DNA of 64,000 nucleotides, taken from assembly GCA_947253885.1 (NCBI GenBank), contig CAMYAO010000002.1, positions 84,183 through 148,182 of the forward strand, written 5' to 3'. The notes under the pieces are model-generated. The model made no database searches, had not been told where the DNA came from, and saw only the letters and a program-made list of their open reading frames with translations. The DNA comes from an uncultured Clostridium sp. Its GTDB lineage: Bacteria; Bacillota; Clostridia; Lachnospirales; Lachnospiraceae. This document shows, one piece after another, positions 52,287 to 61,444 of the stretch (position 1 is the first letter of the stretch; every line of letters starts with the position of its first letter). A program made the position numbers and the translations under genes.

Positions 52287-52329
52287 ATCTACCTCCTCAA
52301 GTAATGTTTCTATAATTCTTTTTTTAAAG

Positions 52330-52358
52330 ATTTTATCACGGTAAATTATTAAAGTCAA
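52330..52358 (-). promoter_or_regulatory. trpB2 promoter within an inverted repeat
   Basis: TTGACT (52353-52358), 17-base spacer, TAAAAT (52330-52335) on the minus strand. The -35 is one arm of a 10-base perfect inverted repeat (52349-52358 and 52376-52385); the other arm is the -35 of the divergent promoter. Confidence 0.65.
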
Positions 52359-52375
52359 ATCACACTTAGTTAGAC

Positions 52376-52405
52376 TTGACTTTAAGACATTTACTTTAGT
52401 ACACT
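52376..52405 (+). promoter_or_regulatory. Possible hydG promoter, divergent from trpB2
   Basis: TTGACT (52376-52381), 18-base spacer and TACACT (52400-52405) on the plus strand. Back-to-back with the trpB2 promoter; the gap between the two -35 boxes is 17 bases. Confidence 0.5.
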
Positions 52406-52489
52406 GAATTTATCCTAATAGTGAAGATCTGTTCTGATCTAAAAGGTGTCGGTTTTTATATTGCATAATCCGGTTTTACCGGAATTTTT

Positions 52490-52515
52490 ACCGCACCGTT
52501 TTGTGCGGTTTTTTT
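52490..52515 (+). terminator. Intrinsic terminator in the hydG leader (attenuator-like)
   Basis: CCGCAC/GTGCGG stem (52491-52496 and 52503-52508) with a six-base loop and seven T (52509-52515), ending only four bases before the hydG GGAGGT. Two smaller hairpins precede it (AGATC/GATCT at 52424-52439; TCCGG/CCGGA at about 52469-52483). No gene lies upstream on this strand, so the terminator must act on the hydG leader itself. Confidence 0.7.
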
Positions 52516-52529
52516 ATTTGGAGGTAACT

Positions 52530-53975
52530 ATGTCTTATAACCCAAAGTCACTGAAGGCAGAAGAATTTATCAGCGATGAGGAAATTCGCGATACACTGTC
52601 TTATGCCGAAGCGAACAAACACAATGAAACACTAATTGATGAAATTTTAGAAAAAGCCAGACCTCAAAAGACAGCCACCGGCTATGTCTGTTCCGGTCTG
52701 ACCCATAGAGAGGCCTCTGTGTTGCTGGCCTGTGATATTCCGGATAAAATCGAAAAACTCTATCGTATTGCCGAAGAGATCAAGCTTGCTTTCTACGGAA
52801 ACAGAATTGTTATTTTTGCCCCACTTTACTTATCCAACTATTGTGTAAACAGTTGCTTGTACTGCCCATATCATGCAAAAAATAAAACTATCACTCGTAA
52901 GAAATTGACGCAGGAAGAAGTCCGAGAGGAAGTAATTGCTCTACAGGATATGGGACATAAAAGACTTGCAATTGAGGTGAGCGAAGATCCGCACAATAAT
53001 CCGATTGACTATGTATTGGATTGTATTAATACGATCTATTCCGTTCATCATAAAAATGGTGATATCCGAAGGGTAAATGTCAATATTGCCGCCACAACGG
53101 TAGAAAACTATAAAAAATTAAAAGAGGCAGGTATCGGAACCTACATTTTATTTCAGGAAACCTATCACAAACCGAACTACGAAACATTACATCCTCATGG
53201 ACCGAAACACGACTATGCATACCATACCGAAGCAATGGATCGTGCTATGGAAGGCGGTATTGATGATGTCGGACTGGGCGTATTATTCGGTTTGGAAAGC
53301 TATAAATACGAATTTGCCGGGCTGATTATGCATGCAGAGCATTTGGAAGCCGTTCACGGAGTAGGTCCTCATACCATCAGTGTTCCTCGTGTTAAACATG
53401 CAGATGATATTGATCCCGAGGCATTTGACAACTCGATTCCGGACGACATGTTTATTAAGATTGCCGCTTGTATCCGACTGGCAGTTCCTTATACCGGAAT
53501 GATCGTCTCTACAAGGGAAAATGAAGAGGTTCGTTCTAAAATGCTTCGTGTCGGTATTTCTCAGGTAAGTGGCGGTTCCCGTACTTCTGTTGGCGGATAT
53601 ACAGAGGAAGAACGCCCTCACGATTCTGAACAGTTCGATGTGTCCGATCAGAGAACACTGGATGAAGTAGTAAAATGGCTGATGGAAAACGGTCATATTC
53701 CGTCATTTTGTACCGCATGCTATCGGGAAGGTCGTACCGGAGACCGATTTATGAGTCTGTGCAAGACCGGTCAGATTGCAAACTGCTGTCATCCGAATGC
53801 ACTTATGACCTTAAATGAATATCTCGTCGACTATGCTTCAGATGAAACAAGAGACGTAGGATTTTCTATTACCGAAAAAGAACTTCCTAATATTCCAAAA
53901 GAAAAAGTACGAATCATTGCTTCTCAAAATATTGAAGACATTCGAAATTCAAACAGAAGAGATTTTCGTTTTTAA
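52530..53975 (+). CDS. hydG: [FeFe]-hydrogenase maturase HydG (radical SAM tyrosine lyase)
   Basis: Splits tyrosine to make the CO and cyanide ligands of the [FeFe]-hydrogenase H-cluster. From the ATG at 52530 (GGAGGT at 52520) it has 481 residues. The radical-SAM cluster cysteines are C105, C109 and C112 (NYCVNSCLYCPYHAKN); the C-terminal auxiliary cluster region CTACYREGRTGDRFM with ANCCHPNAL separates HydG from ThiH. A GTG-started longer reading would pass through the leader terminator and is rejected. HydE, HydF and the hydrogenase are not in the window. Confidence 0.96.
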   Translation: MSYNPKSLKAEEFISDEEIRDTLSYAEANKHNETLIDEILEKARPQKTATGYVCSGLTHREASVLLACDIPDKIEKLYRIAEEIKLAFYGNRIVIFAPLYLSNYCVNSCLYCPYHAKNKTITRKKLTQEEVREEVIALQDMGHKRLAIEVSEDPHNNPIDYVLDCINTIYSVHHKNGDIRRVNVNIAATTVENYKKLKEAGIGTYILFQETYHKPNYETLHPHGPKHDYAYHTEAMDRAMEGGIDDVGLGVLFGLESYKYEFAGLIMHAEHLEAVHGVGPHTISVPRVKHADDIDPEAFDNSIPDDMFIKIAACIRLAVPYTGMIVSTRENEEVRSKMLRVGISQVSGGSRTSVGGYTEEERPHDSEQFDVSDQRTLDEVVKWLMENGHIPSFCTACYREGRTGDRFMSLCKTGQIANCCHPNALMTLNEYLVDYASDETRDVGFSITEKELPNIPKEKVRIIASQNIEDIRNSNRRDFRF

Positions 53976-53986
53976 TTTTTTTCCTG

Positions 53987-54059
53987 AAAAGTGTGAAAGA
54001 CATCAACCTCTTTACTCAGAAAAATATGATAAAGAAATCGATGCCTTTCGCACTTTTTT
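53987..54059 (+). terminator. Long-loop terminator after hydG
   Basis: Arms 53987-53999 and 54045-54057 pair over 13 bases (one U-G on the plus strand) and are followed by TT and A/T. The loop is 45 bases. It lies 11 bases past the hydG stop and overlaps the end of the convergent LRR remnant. Confidence 0.55.
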
Positions 54060-54566
54060 ATTGTTCGATAAATTGAAACTGTCCGGGAAATTTCTGCACA
54101 AACTGTTCCGCCGCACTCCCTTTTTCTCCGACAATCTGAAGCTCTCTTATTCCTTCAAAAGCGCTTCCGGCAATTGAAGATACTGTTTTTGGCAGGATTA
54201 CCTTTTTAATCCTGTACAATTTTCAAATATTCAATTCGGCAAAGAAGAGATTCCCTCTTCCAAAGTTACCGTCTTTATGTTTCTGCAATATGCAAAATTT
54301 TCACCTGTCAGCAATTTCGTACTTCCCGGAATATGTATATCTGTCAACCCCTCACAATTATAAAAACCGCCATTTCCGATAGAACAGCTTCCGACTAATT
54401 TCAATTCCAGAATCCCGGAATGTGCAAATGCAACATGTCCAATCATGTTATCAACCCCGAATTGAACTGTACGCAACCCGGCCGTTCCAAAGAAAACACC
54501 GTTTCCGATTTGATACTTAGAAGATAAAATCGTTACTTTTTTGAGATTGCTATGGACTTCAGCCAC
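54058..54566 (-). pseudogene. BspA-type leucine-rich repeat protein remnant, frameshifted
   Basis: Leucine-rich repeats of the BspA/LRR_5 type, usual in secreted or surface proteins, are seen: IGNGVFFGTAGLRTVQF, IGHVAFAHSGILELKL, IGNGGFYNCEGLTDIHIP and the next repeat. This reading stops at 54231-54233. The C-terminal part continues in another frame with VILPKTVSSIAGSAFEGIRELQIVGE up to a TAA at 54058-54060, so at least one frameshift separates the halves. The N-terminus is missing and the repeats are joined at about 54540 to a sigma-factor remnant. No signal peptide remains. The open 111-codon stretch has no real start. Confidence 0.8.
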
Positions 54567-54778
54567 GGAATAAATTTAGAATCATCTTCCAGACTGTCAA
54601 GCTTTGAAAAAGCTTTTATATAGGTTTCTTGTAAAATATCCTGGCAACTGCTTTCATTTTTCACCATAGAATATATCAGATAATATATTTTCTAATATGT
54701 CAGGTTATATAGCTGTGTAATCCCCTGTTGATTATTTTCTCTTGCCAATCTGACTAATTCTATTATTGACTCCGGCAT
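54533..54778 (-). pseudogene. ECF-type sigma factor N-terminal remnant with in-frame TAG
   Basis: From an ATG at 54778-54776 with GAGGAG upstream, 81 codons match region 2 of an extracytoplasmic-function sigma factor: QLYNLTY, a TAG at codon 29 (54692-54694, probably from CAG), then KIYYLIYSMVKNESSCQDILQETYIKAFSKLDSL and FIPWLKSIAISKK. Region 2.2-2.4 is visible, but region 4 is absent. The frame ends at 54533 and the DNA runs directly into the leucine-rich repeat remnant, so a deletion joined the front of a sigma gene to the tail of an LRR gene. Confidence 0.78.
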
Positions 54779-55095
54779 AATACTCCTCTCTTTGAAAAGA
54801 TTTATGTATGCAATAAACAAACTATCATTCAGAGACCCATAGATGAATCATCTACGGGTCTCTTTCTGTCAGCTGTAACTTCTGTTTTATTCTTTTTTAA
54901 ACTTCTTGAGCCCTCTCTTCTTTTAACGGTTTACTTTCCACCATCGTTCTGAGAAGCCGTAAAAAATCTTTTTCTTCTATATTCAGATTTTTCATCTTAT
55001 CCGTATACCTATTCTTATCCTATATATTACTTTCCTTTTCTATATAAAGACGAATTATTTTTATATCCGGTTTTACAGAACAGGTATTTTCTCTT
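54779..55095. other. Gap of 317 bases with one hairpin and a possible short gene remnant
   Basis: A 16-base near-perfect hairpin lies at 54831-54863 (one wobble pair, T-rich after it on the plus strand). On the minus strand 54897-54995 is a 32-codon reading (MKNLNIEEKDFLRLLRTMVE...) that ends at TAA and continues in frame for 15 more codons, suggesting a broken small helical protein. No clear ribosome binding site is seen. No other gene is visible. Confidence 0.35.
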
Positions 55096-57438
55096 CTATA
55101 AGTCATATCTCTGATTTAATTTTTTCAAAATAAATTCAGACAGCATACTCAAATAACGTAAGATCGGTTCCGTCACAATTGCAAAAATGATAAATAATAG
55201 TACTGCATCTCTTGTAATGCCGCTTATTCCGAAGAACGAACTGAAAATAAAGATACAGAAAATATACCCTAGAATTACCGCTACAACCATAATCAGATGA
55301 TGCAGTTTCTTGAGGTTAATAATACGCCCCAAAATCATAAATCCTACAATTGCTACCAGAATACTGCTTGCAGTCGAAACCGTCCCGGGATGCGTGTGGG
55401 TAATACCAAACTGTGTGCAGAGTAATACCAGACCGGACACCACAAGAAAATCGGTCAACCCTGCAGGTAATGACTTCAACAAAACATTCTGCATGAACTT
55501 TCCTCGAATTACTTCGCGGTTCGGTTCTAATGCAATAACAAAAGACGGAATACCGATGGTAAACAAACTGATCAAGGTAATCTGCGATGGATTTAACGGA
55601 TATCCAAGTCCCAGCATCACAGAGAAAATACACAACAGTAATGAAAAAATATTCTTTACTAAATACAAAGATGCTGCACTTTGAATATTATTTACAACTC
55701 TTCTTCCCTCATCTACAATAGATGGCATTTTGGAAAAATCAGACTCCAGCAATACTAATTGTGCAGCCTGTGCCGTCGCTTCGGAACCGGAAGCCATTGC
55801 CACACTGCAGTCTGCCTGCTTCATTGCAATAATATCATTGACACCGTCTCCCGTCATGGCAACCTGCTTTCCCTGATTTTGAAGTGCAATTACCAACCCT
55901 TTTTTCTGCTCCGGCTTTACACGCCCGAACACTACATAATCGGCAGCCGCCTCTTCCAATCCCTGATCGTCTAAAGAGGAAACATCTATATAGCGATCCG
56001 CTCCTTCAATTCCGGCAGCTCTTGCCACACGTGATACTGTCAGCGGATTATCTCCCGATATTACCTTCAGCTCTACTCCCTGTGACTTAAAATACTCAAA
56101 TGTTTTTCCTGCTCCCTTTCGGATCGGATTTTCAATGATTAAAAATGCAATCGGAATGATATCAAAGCAGTCTATCTCTTCTCCCTTCGGCAAATGTGTA
56201 TATTCCGCAAACGCCAAGACACGACTTCCCTGATCTGCATATCGATGAACATCCTCCTCAAATCTGGCAAGCTGATCTCCGAATACATATTCAGGAGCCC
56301 CAAAAACATAATGTTTTTCCCGAATTGTCTGTGCGCTGTATTTATATTTTGATGAAAATGGCGTCACTTCAGAAGCAACAGTTGAAGAATGCTGTGGGAA
56401 AAAATTCGCCACTGCTTCCATTGTCTCATTCTGACGTCCCGCTGAATAGGCAAACTCTCCCATCAGGCGCCGAAATTCTTCCTCTGTGTAAGAATCATTT
56501 AACAGCTTGTATTCTTTCATTATCATTTCCGGTTCCGTAATCGTACCAGTTTTATCTAGACAAACCACATCTACACGAGCCAACGTCTCTATACACTTTA
56601 AGTCATGCACCAACACTTTTTCTTTTGCCAATCTTGCCGCACTGACTGCCAACGCAATACTCGTCGTTAAATAGATTCCTTCCGGTATCATTCCGATCAA
56701 AGCTGCAACAGTAGATGAGATATTTGTTTGAAAGGTCGCTCCATGAAGGTGCTGCTGAATAAAAAGAATGATCCCAAGCGGAATAATCAAAAAGCCGAAA
56801 AATTTCAGCATTTTATCAAGAGATCTCAGTATCTCAGATTGCTCTCCCTCTTCCATTGTCGTAGCTTCTTTGGTAAGCTCAGACGCATATGTCTCATCTC
56901 CCACTGCCTCTACCAAAACGGTTGCCTGACCGGAAATAACTACCGAGCCCGCTAAAATCTGACTTTCCTCTTTCTTTTCAATCTCATCACTTTCTCCCGT
57001 AAGGATTGATTCACTGACATGTATGCTGCCTTCCAAAATCCGTGCATCCGCCGGTACCTGCATACCGCCTTCTATTACCAGATAATCCCCCAGTACAATC
57101 CCATGACTCGGTACCAGAAAGATTTTTCCGTTGCGGATCGTCTTTACCTTCTGTGCCGTCATCAGATTCATCTTATCGAGAGTTGCTTTCGCCTTTAATT
57201 CTTGAATAATACCGATTGCCGAGTTTGCGGCAATCACAAGAAGAAAAGTTAAATCTTTAAAGGATCCTGCTATCACTAACAGGATCCCCAAAATAACGAA
57301 AACTAAATTAAAGTAAGTGAACACATTCTTTTTGAGGATTTCTTTTGTTGTCAATGTCCCGTTAGATGTATTTGAGTTGACATTTCCTAATTCTATTTGT
57401 TCCTCTACTTGCGCTTTAGTTAAACCGTTGTAATTCAT
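55096..57438 (-). CDS. P-type cation-transporting ATPase (CtpE-like)
   Basis: ATP-driven cation pump in the membrane. The 780 residues show the actuator loop LTGESDEIEKK, transmembrane motif GMIPEGIYL, phosphorylation site CLDKTGTIT, and hinge TGDGVNDIIAMKQADCSVAM, with about ten helices in the P2/P3-like order. PEGI in place of PEGL/PEGM and absence of an N-terminal metal-binding domain fit CtpE-like Ca2+/Mg2+ pumps rather than heavy-metal ATPases; the ion is not certain. It sits 3 bases after the stop of a short gene remnant. Confidence 0.88.
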   Translation of the reverse strand: MNYNGLTKAQVEEQIELGNVNSNTSNGTLTTKEILKKNVFTYFNLVFVILGILLVIAGSFKDLTFLLVIAANSAIGIIQELKAKATLDKMNLMTAQKVKTIRNGKIFLVPSHGIVLGDYLVIEGGMQVPADARILEGSIHVSESILTGESDEIEKKEESQILAGSVVISGQATVLVEAVGDETYASELTKEATTMEEGEQSEILRSLDKMLKFFGFLIIPLGIILFIQQHLHGATFQTNISSTVAALIGMIPEGIYLTTSIALAVSAARLAKEKVLVHDLKCIETLARVDVVCLDKTGTITEPEMIMKEYKLLNDSYTEEEFRRLMGEFAYSAGRQNETMEAVANFFPQHSSTVASEVTPFSSKYKYSAQTIREKHYVFGAPEYVFGDQLARFEEDVHRYADQGSRVLAFAEYTHLPKGEEIDCFDIIPIAFLIIENPIRKGAGKTFEYFKSQGVELKVISGDNPLTVSRVARAAGIEGADRYIDVSSLDDQGLEEAAADYVVFGRVKPEQKKGLVIALQNQGKQVAMTGDGVNDIIAMKQADCSVAMASGSEATAQAAQLVLLESDFSKMPSIVDEGRRVVNNIQSAASLYLVKNIFSLLLCIFSVMLGLGYPLNPSQITLISLFTIGIPSFVIALEPNREVIRGKFMQNVLLKSLPAGLTDFLVVSGLVLLCTQFGITHTHPGTVSTASSILVAIVGFMILGRIINLKKLHHLIMVVAVILGYIFCIFIFSSFFGISGITRDAVLLFIIFAIVTEPILRYLSMLSEFILKKLNQRYDL

Positions 57439-57441
57439 AAT

Positions 57442-57573
57442 TTAAAATATATCTTTCTCCTCTGCATAAACAGATAGTAAAATTTCAGCCGGACTTGAAA
57501 ACTCTTTTATATTATATCCAAATCTTGCCGTTAGTGCCTGCGGCGGAACAGATCCTGCTACAAAAGCCTGCTT
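57442..57573 (-). pseudogene. 3' remnant of an unrecognised gene
   Basis: A 43-codon reading follows a stop (TAA) and ends at 57442-57444: KQAFVAGSVPPQALTARFGY, then NIKEFSSPAEILLSVYAEEK and DIF. Composition is protein-like and it ends just before the ATPase, as a real gene would, but there is no start codon or ribosome binding site. It may be the C-terminus of a gene whose front was deleted. I did not recognise the family. Confidence 0.35.
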
Positions 57574-57694
57574 TTAATTTTTCTATCTATTCCAAACCAC
57601 CGATGTTATAAAAAATCTATATTATTATAGCATTTTTGTTCCAAAAAAAGAACCTTATATAACATTACATTTTTATGAAAATTTTTATAGAAGT

Positions 57695-58994
57695 TTATAC
57701 TATGTCTTTATGACTGCTTCTTGACAAAATCCATACAAACAGCAACAATATGCTAACTACCATGCCAACCATATACAATAATATATTCCGGTGATACAGA
57801 GGATTGTTCCGCCTTTTTCAGATTGTTTATAGTAGCAGTGCCTTCTTTTTCTCTATGACTGACTTTATTTTCTTTTTTACTCTTATCGATGGATACGGTC
57901 TTTTGCTTTTTGTAATGATTTATAATATGATATCCGTTAATCTCCGCATAATACTCCGCTATCGGATTTTCCGTTACTGTATATCGGATTTCCCTGCCAC
58001 TTTTATATTTCGGTAAATCAGAAAAGTGATACCTCCATTTTCCGAAGTTATCTTCGCTTACTCTCAGTTCTTTTATCTTTTTTCCGTCTGCCAACAGATT
58101 TACAGTAATCTCTCTCGGTCGCTTTCCAGCCCGATTATTGTCATACTCCCATGTCTTCTCTCCGTTAACTTGAACTTTTTCTGTATTAGTATTTGTAATT
58201 ACAAATCCATGCTCCCTATTGCCGGTAATTCGAGTTGTATAGTTATCTATTTTATCCTCTATAACTGTATACAGGATTTCTTTTCCTGTTGCATCATATT
58301 TATCCAAATGTTCAAACACACCGGACCAATTCGATGCCTCATTTAGAACCATAGATTATATCTCCTTTTTCCCGTTCATCAATCGAACAGTAATCGGCTT
58401 TCCTGTTTTCCAATTCATTTTTTCTTACTTTTATATTTGTTTTTACAATGCTGTTTTTAATCGTATGAACTTCATTTTGATTCTTTCCCTTTAATGTGAT
58501 CTCTGTCATCTTCTCCGGAGAAAATGATACCCTCTCAGGTACAGAAACCTCTCTGATCAATAACGTTCCCGGAAGAAAGCCGGATGTTCTGATCTGACCG
58601 TCTTTATTTGTTTCCAGAACCACTTTTGTTTCCGGTTTTCCTGCAAAAACACCCTTTGATCCTCCTTTTGAGTGCGTAATAGAAAGTTTTTTCCCTCCGA
58701 TTGTTACAGAATGAGTAGAATTTTCTTCTGAATTTTCTCCACGCATAGTAATCCCGAGATAACCTTCAATACCATACTGATTTTGTATTCCATCTGTAAA
58801 CTCTATTGTAATTGCCTGTTCTGTAACTGAAATTTTAGTATGATCTATCTTAGGAAGCTTAGAATTTAAAGATACTTTTGCCACTCCGTCCGTTTGAATC
58901 GGTATCACAATCTTCTTTCCGGGATAAATATAATCACTTCCTTTCGGGTTTATATTTTGTCCCTTGAATTTTATAGATACATAACAATCCTATA
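57695..58994 (-). pseudogene. Cna-B type surface (adhesin) protein, 3' part, multiply broken and cut by mobile element
   Basis: The sequence codes an adhesin-like region (about 58470-58990), then Cna-B repeats with the usual VNGEKTWEYDNNRAGKRP and ILYTVIED patterns, and a hydrophobic anchor with basic tail (MVVSILLLFVWILSRSSHK). Lesions: a one-base loss near 58425 and TGA at 58415-58417 in place of Trp; TAA at 58356-58358 in place of Gln; another frameshift near 57790, so the anchor is out of frame. No LPXTG is readable. At 58994 the gene is interrupted by the recombinase end of the integrated element; its 5' part would lie beyond the right window edge. Confidence 0.85.
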
Positions 58995-60851
58995 TCAGTC
59001 GGTCATTTTTTGCGGACAGTTCATACATGCTATCCTTTTCTGTTCTCTGCTCCTGCGTTTGCTCTCGTTTGATTTCTCCCTCCGTATCTTCTTGGCACAA
59101 GCAGGACAATACCTTGATGCACCAGAGCCCGGGACATATTCAACGCCGCACACCGTACAATTTTTAGCGGGCATTGCTGCCCACCGTTTTGTAGGTATGA
59201 TATGTAATTCATCGACAAAGCCGATGAATTTATAGTAAATCTTGATTTCCTGCTTCACTGTTCCGTCTGCCATCTTCTCACGCTCCGAAACAAGTATCTT
59301 GTCTATGAGTGCGTTTATAACTGTTGCATCCAGTTCTTTTAAGCCTTGATAATTTCGGATAAGGGCGAGGAAGTCACGGATTCCCCGTGATTTCTCGTAG
59401 CTTTCATTAAGAGTTTCCGTCACCTCTTTCAGCCTTGCTTCAATTTCAAGCTGCTCTTTCTGGTATTTCCCCGACATCATCTCAAAATTCCGCTCGGTAA
59501 TACGCTCCATGACCTTATCCTCGTAGAGAGAGGAAAACAGCCTGTCCAGTTCCGCAAGGCGTTTGTTCAGCTTCTTACGTTCTTTCTCTAATGCTTTCGC
59601 CCTGCTCTGGTCTGTTTCCGTGAGCCGCTTTTCTATGGCCCTGACCGCCTTTTCATCATTCACTGCCATATCCGCAAAACAGTTGATGTCGGCAAGAACG
59701 GCATTGAATAAATCCCTTGCTTCTATATTGTGGGCACTACACTCGCTTCTTCCGTTTCTTGCATAATTATTACATGAATACTGTACACAGTCGATAATCT
59801 CTGGGCGTTTCCTCCTGTGTACGTTCATTGCCCGCAGAGCACATCCGCAGTCCACACACTTGATAACGCCTGCAAAAATATTTACAAATCCTCCCTTGTT
59901 CTGTGGAAGCCTACGACTTGTAATAAGCTGTTGGACAATATCAAATTCCTCCTGCGTGACTATTCCCTCATGGGTATTGGGTATCACTTCCCATTCTTCG
60001 GGCAGCTTAGAGGGGCGTTTCTTGCTTTTCATATTGGCGGCAATCCGTTTGTAGCCTACAAGATTTCCCGCATATATCGGGCTTCTTAAAATGCTCCTCA
60101 CGCTGTTCCCACTCCAAATATAGCGTTTGTCCTCGTTCCCCTCAAAATGACGTTCAAAGCCTGTTTCGCCACGCTCCGCCGCATAAGCGGCAGGGCGTAG
60201 GATATGCTGTTTATTAAGATGTCTGCAAATTTTGGCAACTCCATTCCCTTTTAATGCAAGGTCGAATATCTCTTTTACAACATGTGCCACTTTATCATCT
60301 ATCAGCAGATGGTTGTGGTCGGCAGGGTCTTTGATATAGCCATAAGGGGCGGTAGTTCCCATGAATTTCCCCTGTTGAAACCTCGCCCGATATGCCGATT
60401 TTATCTTAACAGATATGTCAGCGGCATACATTTCGTTTAAAATGTTGCGGAAAGGCGTGATGTCCATAGCAGATTTATTCAAGGTATCTACGCCGTCATT
60501 GACCGCTATATACCTCACGTTATGCTCTGGGAAGAAAACTTCCAGATATAACCCACAATCAAGATAGTTTCTCCCCAGACGGGATAAATCTTTCGTAATC
60601 ACGCAGTTTATCAGACCGCTTTCAATGTCTTTTATCATATTCTGGAAACTTGGTCTTTGGAAATTTGTACCAGAATAACCATCGTCCACATACGTTTTTG
60701 CTATGTGCCATCCCTGCTTTTTCACATAATCCGTGAGGATGGATTTCTGTGTCGCAATGCTCGCACTCTCGTTATCCGTACCATCGTCTTTAGATAAGCG
60801 GCAATAAATGCCGACTAAATAGATTTTCTTTTCTTCTTTGATTCCTGCCAT
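58995..60851 (-). CDS. Large serine recombinase
   Basis: Integrates and excises the element by site-specific exchange. The 618 residues have the resolvase-type catalytic domain (S20 in YCRLSKDD; the SGTNFQRP, DLSRLGRNYL motif), the recombinase domain (about 165-280), a zinc-ribbon domain (CVDCGCALRAM) and a coiled coil at about 420-490. A second cysteine pair group near the C-terminus (CTVCG, CPAC) is an added zinc ribbon. GGAGG lies 8 bases before the start. It ends at the element boundary, as is usual for TnpX/TndX relatives. Confidence 0.93.
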   Translation of the reverse strand: MAGIKEEKKIYLVGIYCRLSKDDGTDNESASIATQKSILTDYVKKQGWHIAKTYVDDGYSGTNFQRPSFQNMIKDIESGLINCVITKDLSRLGRNYLDCGLYLEVFFPEHNVRYIAVNDGVDTLNKSAMDITPFRNILNEMYAADISVKIKSAYRARFQQGKFMGTTAPYGYIKDPADHNHLLIDDKVAHVVKEIFDLALKGNGVAKICRHLNKQHILRPAAYAAERGETGFERHFEGNEDKRYIWSGNSVRSILRSPIYAGNLVGYKRIAANMKSKKRPSKLPEEWEVIPNTHEGIVTQEEFDIVQQLITSRRLPQNKGGFVNIFAGVIKCVDCGCALRAMNVHRRKRPEIIDCVQYSCNNYARNGRSECSAHNIEARDLFNAVLADINCFADMAVNDEKAVRAIEKRLTETDQSRAKALEKERKKLNKRLAELDRLFSSLYEDKVMERITERNFEMMSGKYQKEQLEIEARLKEVTETLNESYEKSRGIRDFLALIRNYQGLKELDATVINALIDKILVSEREKMADGTVKQEIKIYYKFIGFVDELHIIPTKRWAAMPAKNCTVCGVEYVPGSGASRYCPACAKKIRREKSNESKRRSREQKRIACMNCPQKMTD

Positions 60852-60905
60852 ACTGTAAAACCTCCGTATCTGTCCTATCTGTTTTCATGTCCCATTGCGT
60901 ACATT

Positions 60906-61169
60906 CTAAGCGGACAGCCCCTCATTGTCGAAGGTGTCGCCCTCGGCAATCTTCTTCCGAATATCCTCGGAGATAATCGGGACAAACGCTTCTGTAACGG
61001 TCTGTGTGCCGACATATTCACGGCTGATTATCATCTGCACTGGTGCTTTTGGCACGATACGCTTTCTCTTTTTATCTGCTTTCTTATCCTCGCCCATACT
61101 TAAATCTTCCTTTCCAGACAGGGCAGGGAAGAGTTTGGAAATGTCCCCGCCCTGCCAATCAGATACCAT
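60906..61169 (-). CDS. Small hypothetical protein of the mobile element
   Basis: An 87-residue basic protein (GEDKKADKKRKRIVPK then ISREYVGTQTVTEAFVPIISEDIRKK). Its start overlaps the stop of the PC4/YdbC gene (TAATG); an inner start at residue 25 has AAAGGAAG upstream and is an alternative. The pattern is like small proteins next to relaxase genes in gut mobile elements; no function can be given. Confidence 0.6.
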   Translation of the reverse strand: MVSDWQGGDISKLFPALSGKEDLSMGEDKKADKKRKRIVPKAPVQMIISREYVGTQTVTEAFVPIISEDIRKKIAEGDTFDNEGLSA

Positions 61170-61399
61170 TAATCCTCGCTGTTTAATTCTTTCTGTAATG
61201 CTTTAAGGAGTGCCGCCGCTTCATCAGCGTTCAGCGTGATTCCCTTGCCGCACTTTTCACGGTTCGGGGAAAAGCTGCGGATGTCATACTTCGGCTCTTT
61301 CCCATTCCATGAAATGAGATTGATTTCCTTTGTGTAGCCACTGTCGCCCGTAGACAATACTGCGATTTCCTTTACGATTTCATACTGGATTTCTCTCAT
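61169..61399 (-). CDS. PC4/YdbC-type single-stranded DNA-binding protein
   Basis: A 76-residue protein of the PC4/YdbC family (also called transcriptional coactivator p15 type), which binds single-stranded DNA as a dimer. EIVKEIAVLSTGDSGYTKEINLISWNGKEPKYDIRSFSP is the core beta-sheet pattern and the C-terminal helix follows (DEAAALLKALQKEL). Single-strand binding fits a role in mobile-element transfer or replication. It lies between ParB and the small protein. Confidence 0.85.
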   Translation of the reverse strand: MREIQYEIVKEIAVLSTGDSGYTKEINLISWNGKEPKYDIRSFSPNREKCGKGITLNADEAAALLKALQKELNSED

Positions 61400-61444
61400 T
61401 CTCCATACCTCAACTCTCTGTATTTACTTCCCGAAAAAAGAAGA

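Noticed and set aside
52446..52529. Upstream extension of hydG from a GTG
   Set aside because: The added codons run through an intrinsic terminator, and the conserved HydG start has a strong ribosome binding site at 52520.
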